DNA of 62,381 bases from Bigelowiella natans CCMP2755 (lineage: Eukaryota; Cercozoa; Chlorarachniophyceae), in NCBI GenBank assembly GCA_000320545.1, contig ADNK01001472.1, positions 30,001 through 92,381 of the forward strand. The letters run 5' to 3'. Both the position numbers and the translations under genes were made by a program. Each line of letters opens with the position of its first letter. Within the stretch, counting starts at the first letter, position 1. The notes beneath the pieces were generated by a model. That model saw only the letters and a list, made by a program, of their open reading frames with translations. It ran no database searches and had not been told where the DNA came from. Of this stretch, positions 50,126 through 62,381 are shown one piece after another.

Positions 50126-51859
50126 TTGCGATGATGATGATGATGATGATGAATTCCTACTACTGACTACTCTCTTTCTAATTCTACAACATTACGGTAT
50201 TATTATTGTTCATTGTTGCTAAAAATGGATCGGGTTTGCAAAGAACGACTACCATTATGCTCTGTCGTCGTACCAGTAGTATCATCACCTCACATCTTCT
50301 TGCTTTTTGCTGCTACGAGGATTCACCATTTTCCAGGTGGCAGATTCTGGAAAGAAAACATCATCGAAACTTCCCACTGAAGCCGTTTCGCACACTGCAA
50401 TTGTCTTGCAACGTTTTGGAAATGCAGTTCATCATCGATCATTGTTCTTGTTCATTGTTCCCACTTTGCATCCTCACTGCTTTTCACATCAAAACACACG
50501 TTTGGTTTGCCAATGTCTCCGCAAAACCCGGGGATGTTGAGGTTGGCGTGAAGCTCGTGCATCCAAATGGACCATGAAGGATGAGTGTGTCCTCCTCCAA
50601 CTCTGGAACTTTGTGCCACATGCCATCCAGCAGGGCCAATGTCTCCGCAAAAGCCGGGCATGTTGTGGTTGGCGTGAAGCTCGTGTGTCCAAGTGGACCA
50701 CGAAGGAGTGGTCCGTGTGGGCGAGTCACGTTTGACACACCCGATGGTCCTTTCAACACTGGAACACTCCTGGCACAGCACGTGGTCCTTTCAGTTCTGG
50801 AGTTGCGTGGGTGCACCGTTCAGTGTTGCCACTGGCCAGGTCTGGAGCTGGCCAGGTCTGGACTGCTAGACTGGTGGAGGTTGCTGGACATCGGAACTTG
50901 CAACCGCTTCACGTCAAAAAGAATCTTGAAACTTTGGATCGACTGCGTTGCCAAAGTGTTACACGCCACTTCCAGACTTGCAAAGTGCGAAGTGTGGTGC
51001 CTCGAGAGCTGAAGTTTCAACGAGGACCAGAGGACTGGAACTGTTTGTCCATTGCAAGCTGGCACGTTGCTGGCGTTGGCTGCCATGACTGGATGAGGGC
51101 GTGTCTGCTGCATGATTAGATGACTGGCTTGCATTGACTGCTTCAACTTTCCCCAAAGTTTCGGCAGCGAGAGCGAGTGAAGGACCTGACTAGCTGAACA
51201 CTGTGCATGTCACTGCCATGCCAGCATGCCAGCATCTAGGCATGGGTTGGGTTCCAGGCTAGCAGGGTTGGACTTGGCCTGGCTAGCTTGTCGCTCGCCT
51301 CAAAAAATCAGCACCAGCATGGCTAGATGGCTTCATCGTTGCTGTCCACACTGCTGGACTGGCACAGCCAGGCATTGCCACTCTAGCACTCCAGCACTGG
51401 ATGACGAAGTGCCAGAGTTCGACATCCGCATGCGGCGTGCTCATCTCTAGATCTGAACATGAGAACATTGCCATTTGAATGGTTTGTTTCGGTTTCCAAG
51501 TCATGCGCGATGCCCAGCCACCAAAATCTTCGTCATGCATGCACATCAGACATCTGCACACACAAGATGGTCCAAATGTCCATTCCTGCACAATGTTGAG
51601 GAGGATGGACAATGACTAGAATGAACTTGAATTGCGATGAGCTGAGAGTTACATGTGGAATGTGACAATCTATGTGTGCATTTGGTGCAATTAAAGGACC
51701 GCCATTACGAATCTTCGACAATCGTGTTGGCGTAAGAGCGGATACTTCCAGGAGTGTTGTGTATGAAGAGGGCGATGTAAATTGTAAAATTTTCGGGGGA
51801 ATGTTAGAAAAAAGTGGTGCAATCAACACAATCTTCTATACCCTTCAACCAGGTGCACA
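50126..51859. other. gene-free block with dispersed repeats, between RAB6 5' end and NSE3 3' end
   Basis: A (GAT)n run lies at 50130-50151. From about 50330 the block is higher in GC, has no microsatellites, and includes a partial copy of the 2.5/54-kb repeat at 50378-50462. A local duplication of CAATGTCTCCGCAAAA...GTGAAGCTCGTG(C/T) occurs at 50511-50565 and again at 50637-50692, 126 bp apart. Near NSE3's stop it becomes rich in GCTAGC and CATGCCAGC words (51190-51300). Several open frames exist on both strands, but none shows a domain. Confidence 0.45.
50378..50462 (+). repeat. partial copy of the 2.5/54-kb dispersed repeat
   Basis: CACTGAAGCCGTTTCG, CACTGCAATTGTCTTGCAAC, TTTGGAAATGCAGTTCATC and a TTGTTCATTG tail match the right half of the element. 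Confidence 0.6.
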
Positions 51860-53667
51860 CTATTTCTGACTTTGGCTTAACATTAATTCGGCATCTTTAG
51901 CTTCTTGCTCTTCTTGGGTCTGAAAGACCTTAAATCTTATCTTGTCAAGTTCCTTCCCAATGACCTGCAACCAATTGGAATTGTGAAAATATGCATTTCA
52001 AAAGAAACTTTCATTCGTAGCACCTTGTGAGTAAATTCAAAGATCTTTGTTTTACTCGATTCTGTAAGCCCTCTCTTTCCAAACTAATTAAAATTTTATT
52101 TGAGCTCAGAACTTGGTAATATCAATTTTCAAAACAATACTATGCTCACATCATACTGCCACGCAGGGTCATCTGATTGGCTCTGCATGATAAGTTGGTC
52201 TTTCTTCTTAGAGCGAGTCAGATACCTTTAATATATTTTCATTTATGAAGTTAACGAAACAATTCCCTAGAATATCAAAATATCATAATATCCAAAAACA
52301 TATATTACATTTGCTTGACGAACTTGACACGGATTAACTCGTCCACATTCCCGAAAAGAGGATGATGTGTATTTTTTTTAATTCCAAGTTTCTTAAGGCA
52401 TTCCCATAATTTTACGCTCATGATGGGTCCTTTATTCAGCAGGATAAGACTGTATATAGTCTGAAGGATAAAGTAATCAGCAGGGATTATTTCTTCCACA
52501 GATTTCAAATTCAATACCATCAGAAGGCCTTGGATAGGAAGTTCGCTTTTGGCTAATATATTTAATCTCTGTAAAAGGAACATGTACATTACTTGATTAC
52601 CTGACAGTCTATAATTTGACAAACCTTAATGCCCTTAGCATTTTTATTTGCATTCATGAGTATGAACGTATTGGTTCCTATGCATTCAAAGAATAATCAT
52701 TCCTTAATCTTTAGTCTTCTCTATTTGTTCAAAAATTACCCAGAGCCGTAGACCGAGGTCTCTTTCTCTTTTCTCTTTTAGAAGATTGTTTCGAGTTTTC
52801 GTAAACTTCCTGAAGCTGAAGTGTAAGCATAAAAGTGAGCGAAAATCATATCCACAGACTAGTTTGTTTTGTGGAGGACCTTCCTCAGCTCATAACCGAA
52901 AATATTCATAAATCTCTTTTTAACGATCTTCATGACCATATCATTCGAAAGTCTGGAAATATGAACGAGGTCAGCTAGGTTGAAGTACCCAAAAAAAAAA
53001 AATCGCAAACGAACTACCTAGATTGCCGATGTTGTCTTGCAATAATTTTCGAGATGGCGCTCATTTTAACTGGAATACGTTGACTATTCTTGAGCAAAAT
53101 AAAGTTCATGACATTCCCCACGATTCCATTCATTTCCTTTGGTAAACATGCTTCATCTTCGGTTCTTTAGCAGAGCATGTGCTGCTCATTTACATGAATG
53201 GACTGTACCTCTTCGTTGTACCCACGCTCTTGGGAGAGCTTTTCTTCATAATCCTCCTTGAAAATAAAATTATACTGCTTGAAGGCTCAGCTTCCATTAA
53301 ATTGATATTTGAGGAAATCACATGCACTTACTTTATCTAACGAAATTTCTTCTGGGATCATCTTATCGTCCTCGGAATATTCAGACTTTTCATCATTTTG
53401 GTTTGCTGCTGCCAAAAATATGCAAGTCTTTATATGATCTTTTGTCGAGTATGTTATCACCTCTTTCATCGTTTTCTTCCATCCCCTCGCTCTTATCCTG
53501 TGGGTTCATTTGGCTGTGACGTTGGCTGTACTGCATCTCATTCTAAAAAAACAGTTTAAATCATGGAATAGATTGTGCATATGTCTCTCATACGCTCGCA
53601 CTTCTTCTTCCTCATCGTCGGATTCGACTTTTGCCCTTCGGTTCCTCCTGGACCTTCGATTACTCAT
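51860..53667 (-). CDS. NSMCE3: NSE3/MAGE-domain subunit of the SMC5/6 complex
   Basis: The MAGE-homology protein binds Nse1 (RING ligase) and Nse4 in SMC5/6, acting in DNA repair. Exons: 53602-53667, 53461-53542, 53332-53405, 53209-53256, about 53018-53150, 52880-52952, 52740-52809, 52626-52678, 52309-52568, 52150-52225, 52024-52083, 51860-51964; about 365 residues. The N-terminus is basic then acidic (MSNRRSRRNRRAKVESDDEE). The MAGE tandem winged helices are clear: MNGIVGNVMNFILLKNSQRI, KKRFMNIFGYELRKV, NTFILMNANKNAKGI, ELPIQGLLMVLNLKSV, ADYFILQTIYSLILLNKGPI, LWECLKKLGIKKNTHHPLFG, then the closing MYLTRSKK...WQYDFGKRGLTESSKTKI and EFTHKVIGKEL. The acceptor of the exon near 53150 is not certain in phase. 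As a protist single-copy MAGE gene it should be NSE3 rather than an animal-type MAGE paralogue. Confidence 0.92.
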
Positions 53668-55553
53668 TTGTTGACGACGGAAACACCTTCAGTGCAGGTT
53701 TGGAAATGCCTTCGCGCCTTGTTGAGAGCCGATTTTTAATCTTCTTCTTTATTTAATTTATTTCTTCGGCGAACGGGTTTTCTTGTTGCTTTGCTGCCTT
53801 CAATGAAAACGGTGCACTTTCTTGCCCATCAGGGGCAACAACAACAACAATGATGATGATGATGATGGCCAAAGTGAACTTTGTGAAGGTTGCATGATCC
53901 AATCGTAGATCGTCGTGTGGACATGGCCTTCAGGAAGTTTTTGCTCAGAGTGGAGGTCTTGCGCCGTCAGAATTTTGCCGCTAGTGTCATTGCTTCTCAA
54001 TGACCAAGTCATGCCATTTTGGCAAACCAGCTAGTTGATTTGCTAGTCACAGTCCTCACTGAAACCAGTTCGAGGCACTGCATTTTGCACACTGCAAGTG
54101 TCTTGCAACACTTTGGAAACGCAGTTCTTCATCATTGTTTCATTGTTTCATTGCATGCATCATTGTCTTTGTCTTTGAAGATTGAAGGTCAATTCCAAGC
54201 GAATGGATCTAGGGATGGGCCAGTCGTCGGTCTTCTGGTCTTTCGCATTCCGGCCACCGTGCAGTTTCGATGATGAAATGGACGCTTCAGTTGGTGGAGC
54301 ACTGGAGCGTTCTGGGGTGGTGCGATGAGGGGCTGGTTGCTAGAAGTGCAAGAGTGCATGAGCCAGTGTGAGGTTGAACTTTGCACACACAAGTTGTCCT
54401 CGCACGTGACCCAGGTGACGGGGTGAACTTTGTCAAGAGTTGTGCAGGCGGCAAGTGCGTGCACACACGCAGAGCACGACCACAGCGCAGCCTCACCAGC
54501 TCTCGGCGCTCGGCGGTGAACGGCGTGGTGTTGTGCGCACCATCCGAACAAGCCCCTTGCAACAGCTAGCCAGCACCAGCATTGCAGTGTGGACAGGGAA
54601 CAACGTGTGCACGTGGTGTTCCGCCTGTGTCCATCGTCAGCCAGACTGGCAGCAGAGCGATGAGCACCTGCACGAGGCTGCAGCTCGCCGCAGCAAGCTT
54701 CGCACGTGCAGCAACATGCCAGGAAACCCAGGCGCTGGTGCAATCCTGCACGTTGGTCTTTTCTGGTCATGTCCGCCGGGTCTTCGAACACAACCGCAGA
54801 CGTGCAACACTGGAACGCCATTGTGCTGGCGTGCACTGAGCAGTGCAAGTCTTGACGCCTGGACCAGTGGAACGAACGCGCACGTGTGGACGTTTGGAAG
54901 GTGTTGCTCTCTGGCTCTGATGCTCCTGGGCTTGCAAAGTGCACGCAAGTTCCTGAACCTGATCGTTCAAGGGCTCATCAGTCTAGCAGTGCTGGAGTGT
55001 CCCTGCAACGGCTTGCTTGAAAAACAAATGTCAAATTGACCATTCTGCCAAACTTTGAGTGTTTCATTTTTCCAATTTGACATCTGTGCAATCTGAAAGT
55101 GTCAAAATCAATTTTGCACATGTTTGACCAACAGTTTGCCTCATTGATTTGACAATTTTCGTGCAAAAATGTCAAATTGACACTTTTTTCACTGATTTTT
55201 CATGGTGTGCACCCACTAGCCCGTGCTGGCGTGCGTGCTGGCATGCTAGCGTGCAACAATGCCAGCATGCTGTCTGCATGCGCTGTGCTTGCTAGCTTGT
55301 TCAGTCGTGACCGAATGGATGATCGACTTGTGGCTGATGAATGACTGCATTCTGTGACACGTGCACGCAAACACATGCACACTTGAAACATGCCACACTC
55401 GCTATTTGAGACGCATCATTAGTTTTTGAAACACAAGATTGATCCAATACGTTTTTGCACATGCTGTCAAAAGTTTTTACACTGTAGGGTGACTTCGAGT
55501 TGAATAACAAATTTGCACACAAAATGTCGATCCTATAGCCCTTTAGTGTAGCT
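53668..55553. other. gene-free block with dispersed repeat, 3' of CDK11
   Basis: It holds repeat copy 2 (53893-54155) and a GC-rich tract (54350-54960) open in several frames on both strands without any domain. From 55020 to 55200 TTTGACA/TGTCAAA words recur, and from 55200 to 55290 there is a cluster of GCTAGC, GCATGC and GTGCTGGC(G/A)TGC words next to the CDK11 3' end. Confidence 0.45.
53893..54155 (+). repeat. dispersed repeat, copy 2 (inverted relative to copy 1)
   Basis: Aligns on the plus strand with the minus strand of 2460-2718. Long shared blocks include TGTGGACATGGCCTTCAGGA and AGAGTGGAGGTCTTGCGCCG. Ends in TTGTTTCATTG repeats, as copy 1 ends in TTGTTCATTG repeats. Confidence 0.8.
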
Positions 55554-58500
55554 CTATGCAACAAAAAATCCGTTTTTCTTCTCGCCCTTGCTTTCCTCTG
55601 GCTTCTTCCTGCTTGGTTTTCGCCTAAAATACAGTCTTTGTTAGTTCTCTGCTCAAAGGATATTAAATAACAAAAATGTTTTTTTTTTTAGAGGGGAACA
55701 TCATAAATGGTGAAAATCACCTGCTTTTTTCGTTTGCAGAAGGAAATGTAGGCATTAAGCTCAACACTTGAGGCCGTGGGGCAGCTCTACAGGTAGATGG
55801 GGGCAATGTGGTTGAGTTCTTCTGAATCGAATTTCCAAAATTTCCTCCTCCTCCCTCTCCCAACCTTCCAGAAGAATTTAATTAATGAACACACCTAAAC
55901 CATTCATGGTTCAATGCCTCTTCCGCCGATATCCTTTTCTTCGGGTCATATGCAAGAAGCTTCGTGAGCAGATCGAAACTGAAGATAAAATTGGGAATAA
56001 ATATCATAGCAACTCTTTCGTCATCTCGCATTTAGATGGTATCATCAATAAATAGAGAAGCGGACACACTATACTTATCCTCCTCCTCCTTCCTTTTCTA
56101 GATAATAATAATACTAACATTACCCAAGGTCGTCAAGGTAGAAACCACCCCCAAAGTTTTGTTTTGGAAATATTGCTCGTAGCTTGCTCCTCTTATTCTT
56201 CACCCATCGGTACGACTTGGCGTGCTGCAGCTTATCAAAGTCCGGCCATTGCTCTTTTGTCGGTGAACCGAGAAGATCGAACATCCTGTTGATCTGGTCA
56301 AGTTCGCCTTTTCCTGCAATTAGTGGCTTCCGTGTCAAGAACTCTGCGAAAATGCAGCCCACCGACCACATATCCACAGCTTCAGTGTAAGTTTTTGCTC
56401 CTAATAATAGCTCAGGAGCACGGTACCACAGAGTAACGACAAGGGTTGTATATCTTCCAATGGGAGACCCATACTTACGGGCAAGCCCGAAATCACAAAT
56501 CTTTAGCACACCGTCATTACTGTACAGCAGATTCGATGTCTTTAAGTCCCTTTTTAGATTGTAAGAACTCATTGTAATACAGTCTTAAGAAAGAAGAGAA
56601 AGAAAACGAAACCCTGCCCCATACAAATATATTACAGGTCAAGGATACTAGATGCCTACTACCTGTGAATTATCCATCCTTTATGAAGGGCATCTACCGC
56701 ACTCAAAAATTGCATCATAAGAGTCTTGACTTCCGACTGTAATGACGAGGACGAGAAGAAAAAATATATATTATTAAATGGTGATGAAAATTATCATGAG
56801 ATGCAAATAAAATAGCAACTAGTGTCTGCACAGCGAGGACCTGTCTGAACGGCTGTTTCATTTGGCCCCCCAGTAACATTTTCATATCGTGATCGAGGTA
56901 TTCCATCACCATGTAGATGCTGAGAAATTAAACACCAAAATAGTAAATCGTGAGAAAATAAACACCACAATTTGAAGCATCAGGAATTCAGATAAGATTC
57001 AAGTTTACAAATCATCTTATTTTTCGTATATTTTGTAGTTTATTATACATGTACCCGACAAGATACTACTATTTGGTTTCGTGTAATTTTGCATGTACAA
57101 TGAGAACCCCACCTCTTGAGATCTTCGCCGATGACAATTTCCTTCAATTTGACAATGTTTGGGTGGTCAATGGCCATGAGAATATTAATCTCTCTTAGTG
57201 AGGTAATAGGGAAGCTTCCAGAAGCTTTATCCATTTTGATTTTCTTAAGAGCGACAACCTTTCCCGTATCCTTATCATGTGCACGATGAACGACACCGTA
57301 CGTACCTTCCTCAATTGTATTTAATCGCTTATAAAATTGGACACTTCTACTTCCCATGAATGCAGGAACGTGAAGTCGCTTTGCCTTCTTCTTCTTCTTC
57401 TTCAATGGAGTTATCTCGTCGTTTTGATTTTGGATTTGGTCCTCGGAAGGTCTGGTGTCCATTAAAGCAGCAGCTGCTGCTGCTGTATTCGAGGCTGCAT
57501 CCTTCGTGCCGTCTGTCGTTGCTTTCACGTCGTCAACTACCATATCCTTGTCACCATTCTTCTTTTTCTTCGCCTCCACCGTATTGCAAGCACCAGGTTG
57601 AGTTTGGTTGTTGAGAATTGGTGAAGGCACGAAATCATCATTATCATTTAAATGCTGCTGCTGCTGTTGTGAGGTGTTACTAGTACTAACTTCCCCCTTT
57701 CTACTACTTGGTTCTTCGTCGGCCACTCCATAGGCGGAATGGTCGCTGTCCTCTTCATCATCTTTCTTTCCTCCCACTCCAAAATTAATAAAAGTCAGAG
57801 ATTCAAAGACATAACTGAATGATGAAGATTAAGTTGACTAGTTACTACCTTTACTAGCAGATCCTGCTGTGCCTTTCCCTCCTTCTCCAATTTCTCCATC
57901 TTCTAAACTGGATTGCTGTTGAGGTGTAACATCTTTGCGTAAGTTGACAATCATTCATAGGCTGCATATCAGATAGAAAGAAACATTACCCGAGCTGCAG
58001 CTTGAGCTCTTTGCTTTATCTTTTCTATCTGCTGACGAATTTCCTCCTTCACATGATCTGCCCCTCCTATACCGCCCACGGCCCGTTTCTTATCGTCTCT
58101 TGTTGAGGATGGGGCGGAGCTTCCTCTTTCGCGCTCTTTCGATCTTGATCTTTTTCGGGTCTCGTTATGAGTACCGTGCTCACGGTGATCACGAGTAGAT
58201 CTAGAGGGGGGGTCTTTCCTTTTGATCGATATGTTCCTTCTACCGGAAGGCTGCTGCCTGTGTTTGCGTACGACACTCCTCGGCGGAAAAGCAGCAGCGG
58301 CTTTGCTGCTCGCTCCGCCAGCACCTAAAATCACATGATATTACACTTCAAAATCAGTATAAAAAGTGTTTAAATCAATTTACCGAAAAGTAGAATGCAA
58401 CATGCGCGGCATGGCGCATGAAGGACCCAATCGTTCACACAAATTATATACTATAACACCCTGCCCACCCACACTGAAGATAATGTGAAGGTTTCACAAT

Positions 58501-58744
58501 AATATTTTTTAAGAAACTTGCATAATGTTGCACCATCGCCGTTCCTTTCCCTGTCAGCCTTATTTTTAGTCTCAGGATCCCTTGAGCTGCGATCATTGCG
58601 GTCGTGGCTCCTTCTCGACAGGCTACCCTCTCCTGCACCTCTACTATTCTGTCGTTGAAGGATCCTATTCCGCAGCTCCTCTAACTGCTTTTCTGACATC
58701 TCTTCCTTCCTTTCCACCACTTCTATGTTGAAATTGATGTCTGC
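55554..58744 (-). CDS. CDK11: CDK11/PITSLRE-type cyclin-dependent kinase
   Basis: Nuclear Ser/Thr kinase (cyclin L partner) acting in transcription and splicing. Exons: 58534 to about 58744, 57990-58324, 57849-57915, 57113-57776, 56841-56919, 56663-56736, 56124-56549, 55895-55978, 55721-55786, 55554-55623; joins are in phase. The N-terminal region is Arg/Ser/Glu/Lys-rich with a coiled segment ([16 protein letters not shown]), as in CDK11. Kinase landmarks: [14 protein letters not shown] (G-loop), VALKKI (catalytic Lys), the diagnostic [32 protein letters not shown] split by an intron, [33 protein letters not shown]. The tail ([15 protein letters not shown], then Lys-rich) matches the CDK11 C-terminus. 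The 5' end is unresolved: an acidic exon at 59132-59273 (AADSEEDEEEEE) may belong here. No caspase or IRES-type features were looked for. Confidence 0.93.
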
Positions 58745-59131
58745 TGCGAACGGGGGAGAGGGGACAGGATACAGGATTCAGATACTGTCAACTGTAATCG
58801 GTTCCGCTATCTTTGTTCAAGATAAGTCCTTTTCAACATAAATTCGTCAGAAGTATTTGTCTTTTGTTAATAAACCTCCTTTCTCATCCACTCTTCCAGC
58901 CATAAATGTATCTCATTATGGCGCTTTCTCTCTTTAAAAAGGTGGAAAAGGTCGATGTAATAACAAAAATGATGTGGATTTACCTGGATTATTACCATTT
59001 TGTACGACAAAAGAACCCACAGACTAAGAATTAAATAATATTTATTCGACTTCACAAATGATTGGATTTGCCAATCAAATATGTTTGTCGTCTGATATAA
59101 AAACAAGGGAGAAATAAATAATATGTAAGAA

Positions 59132-59273
59132 CTATTCATCGTGAAGGCCTTCTTCCTGCATTGGAAATCGAAAATAGGACCTGTTCTTAGAATAAAATCT
59201 AGGAATATTATTGTCGTAAGATAAAATAGGGAGTGTTTCTTCTTCTTCTTCGTCTTCTTCCGAATCGGCTGCA
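59132..59273 (-). CDS. acidic exon of uncertain parentage
   Basis: An AG acceptor at 59274-59275 (minus) opens a 47-codon frame: AADSEEDEEEEETLPILSYD, then NNIPRFYSKN and a stop at 59132, with a possible GTCC donor before the stop. It could be a 5' exon of CDK11 or the end of a separate gene. Confidence 0.3.
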
Positions 59274-59403
59274 CTGGACAATTATCATCGATGGTGGTGG
59301 GTTAGGTAGGATGCTGCACTCGAGATAAACAATGAGGAGGCCAGGATGAATCAAAATCAATATCGAAACAATTAAGGTGGGCGGAAGAGGGTAGCTAGAT
59401 CAG

Positions 59404-59800
59404 ATGGAAGAGGACACAGAGGAGATCGACTTTTCCCAATCGCTCAAAATAATTCGGTGCTTCTTTCACGACAAACACTTTCTGCTGCATCATGCAACTC
59501 CTATTTTTTGGCCAGTGCAAAGGCTAGCGGAAGTAGGGCTGCTTCAAAGATAAGAGTGTTATTAGTTGAGGGGAATGAAACGTGCATAACAGAACTAGAA
59601 CGATTACTACAACGAAGAAAATACTACGATAGAAAGATAGGCAGATATTATACAGCAACTGGCTGGGTTGACGGTGTTGTCGCAGTGGTGTCGCTATGCA
59701 TCGTCATCGTCGTCGTAGTCGTAGTCCTCTCCCTACATTTTTTAACACGTCTCTTCCTCATCCTTTATGCGCACTACGAATCCCAGGCAGCGGATGACAT
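59404..59800 (+). CDS. possible receiver-like (pseudo-response-regulator) fragment
   Basis: A start at 59404 reads MEEDTEEIDFSQSLKIIRC. After a possible intron ending at AG 59512, the frame reads SKIRVLLVEGNETCITELER LLQRRKYY; this matches the beta1-alpha1 pattern of receiver domains (VLLVE, with the second acidic residue replaced, as in plant-type pseudo-receivers). A GT at about 59669 and an AG at 59788 would then join YYTATGW to AADDMKGV, resembling beta2-alpha2. No phospho-acceptor Asp region or later exons were found downstream, so this is a fragment, a pseudogene or chance similarity. A continuous reading instead gives one hydrophobic helix. Confidence 0.25.
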
Positions 59801-60701
59801 GAAGGGTGTGCTTATCAACCAGCTATGATATGGATATGTAATAAATCCACAAAGCCGCTGGTTTGAGTGGGATAGGATATCATTCTGTGCGAGTAGTCGT
59901 ATACTACGTCCCATGGGATGCGGCGCGGCTGGAATAATACAGCTTGCAAGGCTACATCATATGATATGCATCGTATATACACAAGCGATAAAGCATATCC
60001 ATGCGCCACTACGATTCATTGCATTGATGACAACAAAGATCTTTTTTTAGTTTGCCTGTGTCCCATAAACCTACCTAGTAGAGCGCAAGCGAATATATCG
60101 TAACAGCATGGATAGATGCAGTAGAAATTAGGAAGTATTGCAAATTGTGCTATCAATAACGTACTGGAACGAATGAGTCGTTGAGACAAAAGGCAAATTA
60201 GCATAGAGGAATAGTCGCGCGCAACACATATCTATGATGCCACAATTTCTTTATACATGCTAAGCTAGTAAGTTAAAACCTTTGACATAGCATTTCGGGG
60301 TATATTACGAATATTTTTCTAAAATTTATGTTCTTATGCAAAAGTACCTGTTGACTCAAGAGATATAGTAACGATGTTGGCACTAAAGGTGTACTTGTTT
60401 TGACAAACTAACTTCACCTTCTTGTTCTTTCAAATGTACTTACATGTTTTTTTTTATTATACTTGCCCCCACTTCTGTGATTGCTACTTAGAGCTGCCGT
60501 TTTATTGGCTACTATAGTTTTGGTCTCCCGCATGGATTGAATTCGGTCGCTAATGTGTGACGGTATCTCACCAAGACAAGCGTTCCAATATTCACGACCT
60601 AGATTGCAATATTCCTATCACAATTATCGTCTCCTATCGAAATCCATCCTCCGCTACACCCCATCTACACCCCCTTCATTTGATTGATGTTGATTCTCGC
60701 A

Positions 60702-60707
<6 letters not shown>

Positions 60708-60782
<75 letters not shown>
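60708..60782 (+). repeat. compound (CA)n(TA)n microsatellite
   Basis: A CA run, a short ATGTATGTGTG bridge, then a TA run. Confidence 0.95.
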
Positions 60783-60784
<2 letters not shown>

Positions 60785-60933
60785 TGGTACATGATATCTT
60801 ACTACCATGCACAGTAGATATCTCCAATCCAGAAGGCCTTCATGCATCCATCAGCAGCATTTTAATACAAAATAATTGGTATTGATGAAGGGACAATTTA
60901 GATGTATATCATATAGACCAATGGCAAGTAGTA

Positions 60934-60969
<36 letters not shown>

Positions 60970-61651
60970 AAGCTGGAATATTTGGTATGAAAATCATATA
61001 TTTTAGCATCATCGTATATTTGATGATGTTATACTTGATAAAAGAGGAGTTTGGAAAATTTTCAATTTCTGATCAATCGAAAATCATCTAGTCCACATCG
61101 CCATGGCTACAAATACAACCACTTTCACTTCTACAAGCAGCACAACTACTACTACTACTACTACCATTTGTCATTCTGAAGCTCCGTTAGAGTTACTCTT
61201 ATGCCATCCCATTCCATTTTGTTTACACTCATCCTCCCTGCTGCGCCATATCTCAACAACTGTTTTATTTTAGTATCATTATTAGTATTAAACCATTGTA
61301 GTGGTAGCAGTTGTGTTATTAGTAATGGGAGACTTGTAGTGTACATTGTATTTTAGTAGTGGTAGTAGTAGATGTTAGTACTACAATAATCAAGTTCGAA
61401 CATTACAATCATGTATTTTGTATGTAAAAATAATCTCAATATTGTTTTTTATTATATCTTTTTCATATTGGATACCAGGGGTTTCGAGTTTTTGTAGAAG
61501 AAATGCATTTCTTTGGTGCTATTTCTCTCCACCTTCATTCATATTTCATCGTATCGATATGATGAAGAAGAAGAAGGTGGCGAATGAGATCATAAGAATG
61601 AATCATTACATGGCAATGATGATGACGCATGATGATGATGACGACGACGAC

Positions 61652-61684
<33 letters not shown>

Positions 61685-61859
61685 AATGAACTACCGGGAT
61701 TCTGCCCATACAAGCAAAGCTTCTTGTTTCATTAATGATACGATGAAACTCGATTAAATCATGAGATGACGAACAAGAGGAAGAACGAGAGGGTGTTGAC
61801 CGAGAGGGGCCAAATTGAGTTTTTCCAGCCTGACGACGAGTACTAGTACTTGTCGCAAG

Positions 61860-61902
<43 letters not shown>

Positions 61903-62082
61903 GAGGAGGAGGAGGAGGAGGAGGAGGAGGAGGAGGAGGAGATTGGCAGTGTCACAGAAAAGGATGAAAATATAAGCATAGCGGAGTTAATGAGGTGCAA
62001 GTTATTTGATATTTATCTCATCTATTTTAGTTTCAAAGAGAGTGTATTATGAAATATATCTTAATTTAAATATAAGAGTTCT

Positions 62083-62233
<151 letters not shown>

Positions 62234-62381
62234 TGCTCCACTCTCACGCACACGATCGCTACTCAAAACTAGAAGGGAGAGAAAGATTACTTTTCACGAA
62301 GAAAAAGAAAAAATGCTCGTTAGAGAGAGTACAAGGGTGACTAGTGGTTGGGTTTTTCTTTTTTTTTTTTTTTTTTTTTTG

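Noticed and set aside
50206-50577. Plus-strand frame of about 120 codons as a gene.
   Set aside because: It runs through the partial dispersed repeat, has no splice chain and no domain.
54189-55039. Long open frames on both strands (about 250 codons minus, about 200 codons plus).
   Set aside because: Cys/Trp/Ser-rich composition without domain, overlapping open frames on opposite strands in a GC-rich repeat block; typical of chance openness.
59422-59490. Minus-strand frame starting MQQKVFVVKEAPNYFERLGK as the start of a gene.
   Set aside because: It overlaps the plus-strand receiver-like frame, has no following exon in phase, and no recognised family; kept out of the annotation.
62341-62381. 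Terminal poly-T read as a reverse poly(A) tail of a retroposon.
   Set aside because: It lies at the very end of the window, where an assembly or contig-end artefact is as likely; no retroposon body or duplication was seen.

Overview
The window is nuclear DNA of a unicellular eukaryote with intron-dense genes. Exons join cleanly across GT...AG introns, and TAA, TAG and TGA all serve as stops, so the standard code applies. Almost every gene is an ancient eukaryotic housekeeping gene. A CEP43/FOP homologue suggests a lineage with centrioles or basal bodies, and an arginine-kinase-like phosphagen kinase is present. I cannot name the clade. Introns and spacers are packed with simple repeats (CTA, TCA, TCC, TTC, CA, TA, CT).

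Layout, left to right. 0-4 kb has no convincing complete gene and holds dispersed repeats. Then: phosphagen kinase (-, 4006-5374); DCC thioredoxin-like membrane protein (+, 6283-8441); METTL9 histidine methyltransferase (-, 9654-10814); COP9 signalosome subunit 7 (+, 11035-12181); an unidentified multi-exon gene (-, about 13.3-20.1 kb); a repeat-rich gap with a tandem array and a tRNA-like fold (20.1-23.2 kb); CLASP with about 27 exons (-, 23.3-31.65 kb); CEP43/FOP (+, 32.65-34.58 kb); CIAO1 (-, 35.54-39.5 kb); a doubtful small secreted-protein model (-, about 40 kb); WDR83 (+, 42.5-46.4 kb); a RAB6-like GTPase (-, 47.3-50.1 kb); the MAGE/NSE3 subunit of SMC5/6 (-, 51.86-53.67 kb); CDK11/PITSLRE kinase (-, 55.55 to about 58.75 kb); a possible receiver-like fragment (+, 59.4 kb); and a repeat-filled right end.

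There is no operon. Genes lie head-to-head or tail-to-tail with compact divergent promoters (METTL9/CSN7 about 220 bp; CLASP/CEP43 about 1 kb). The most interesting non-genic signal is that spacers at gene 3' ends share a composition rich in GCTAGC/CTAGCTAG and TGCATGC-type words. Three of the convergent spacers also carry copies of one dispersed element of about 55 bp containing ACATCCGTCTCAT. Gene models were built by reading splice sites and frames by eye. Terminal exons and a few internal joins are uncertain and are marked.
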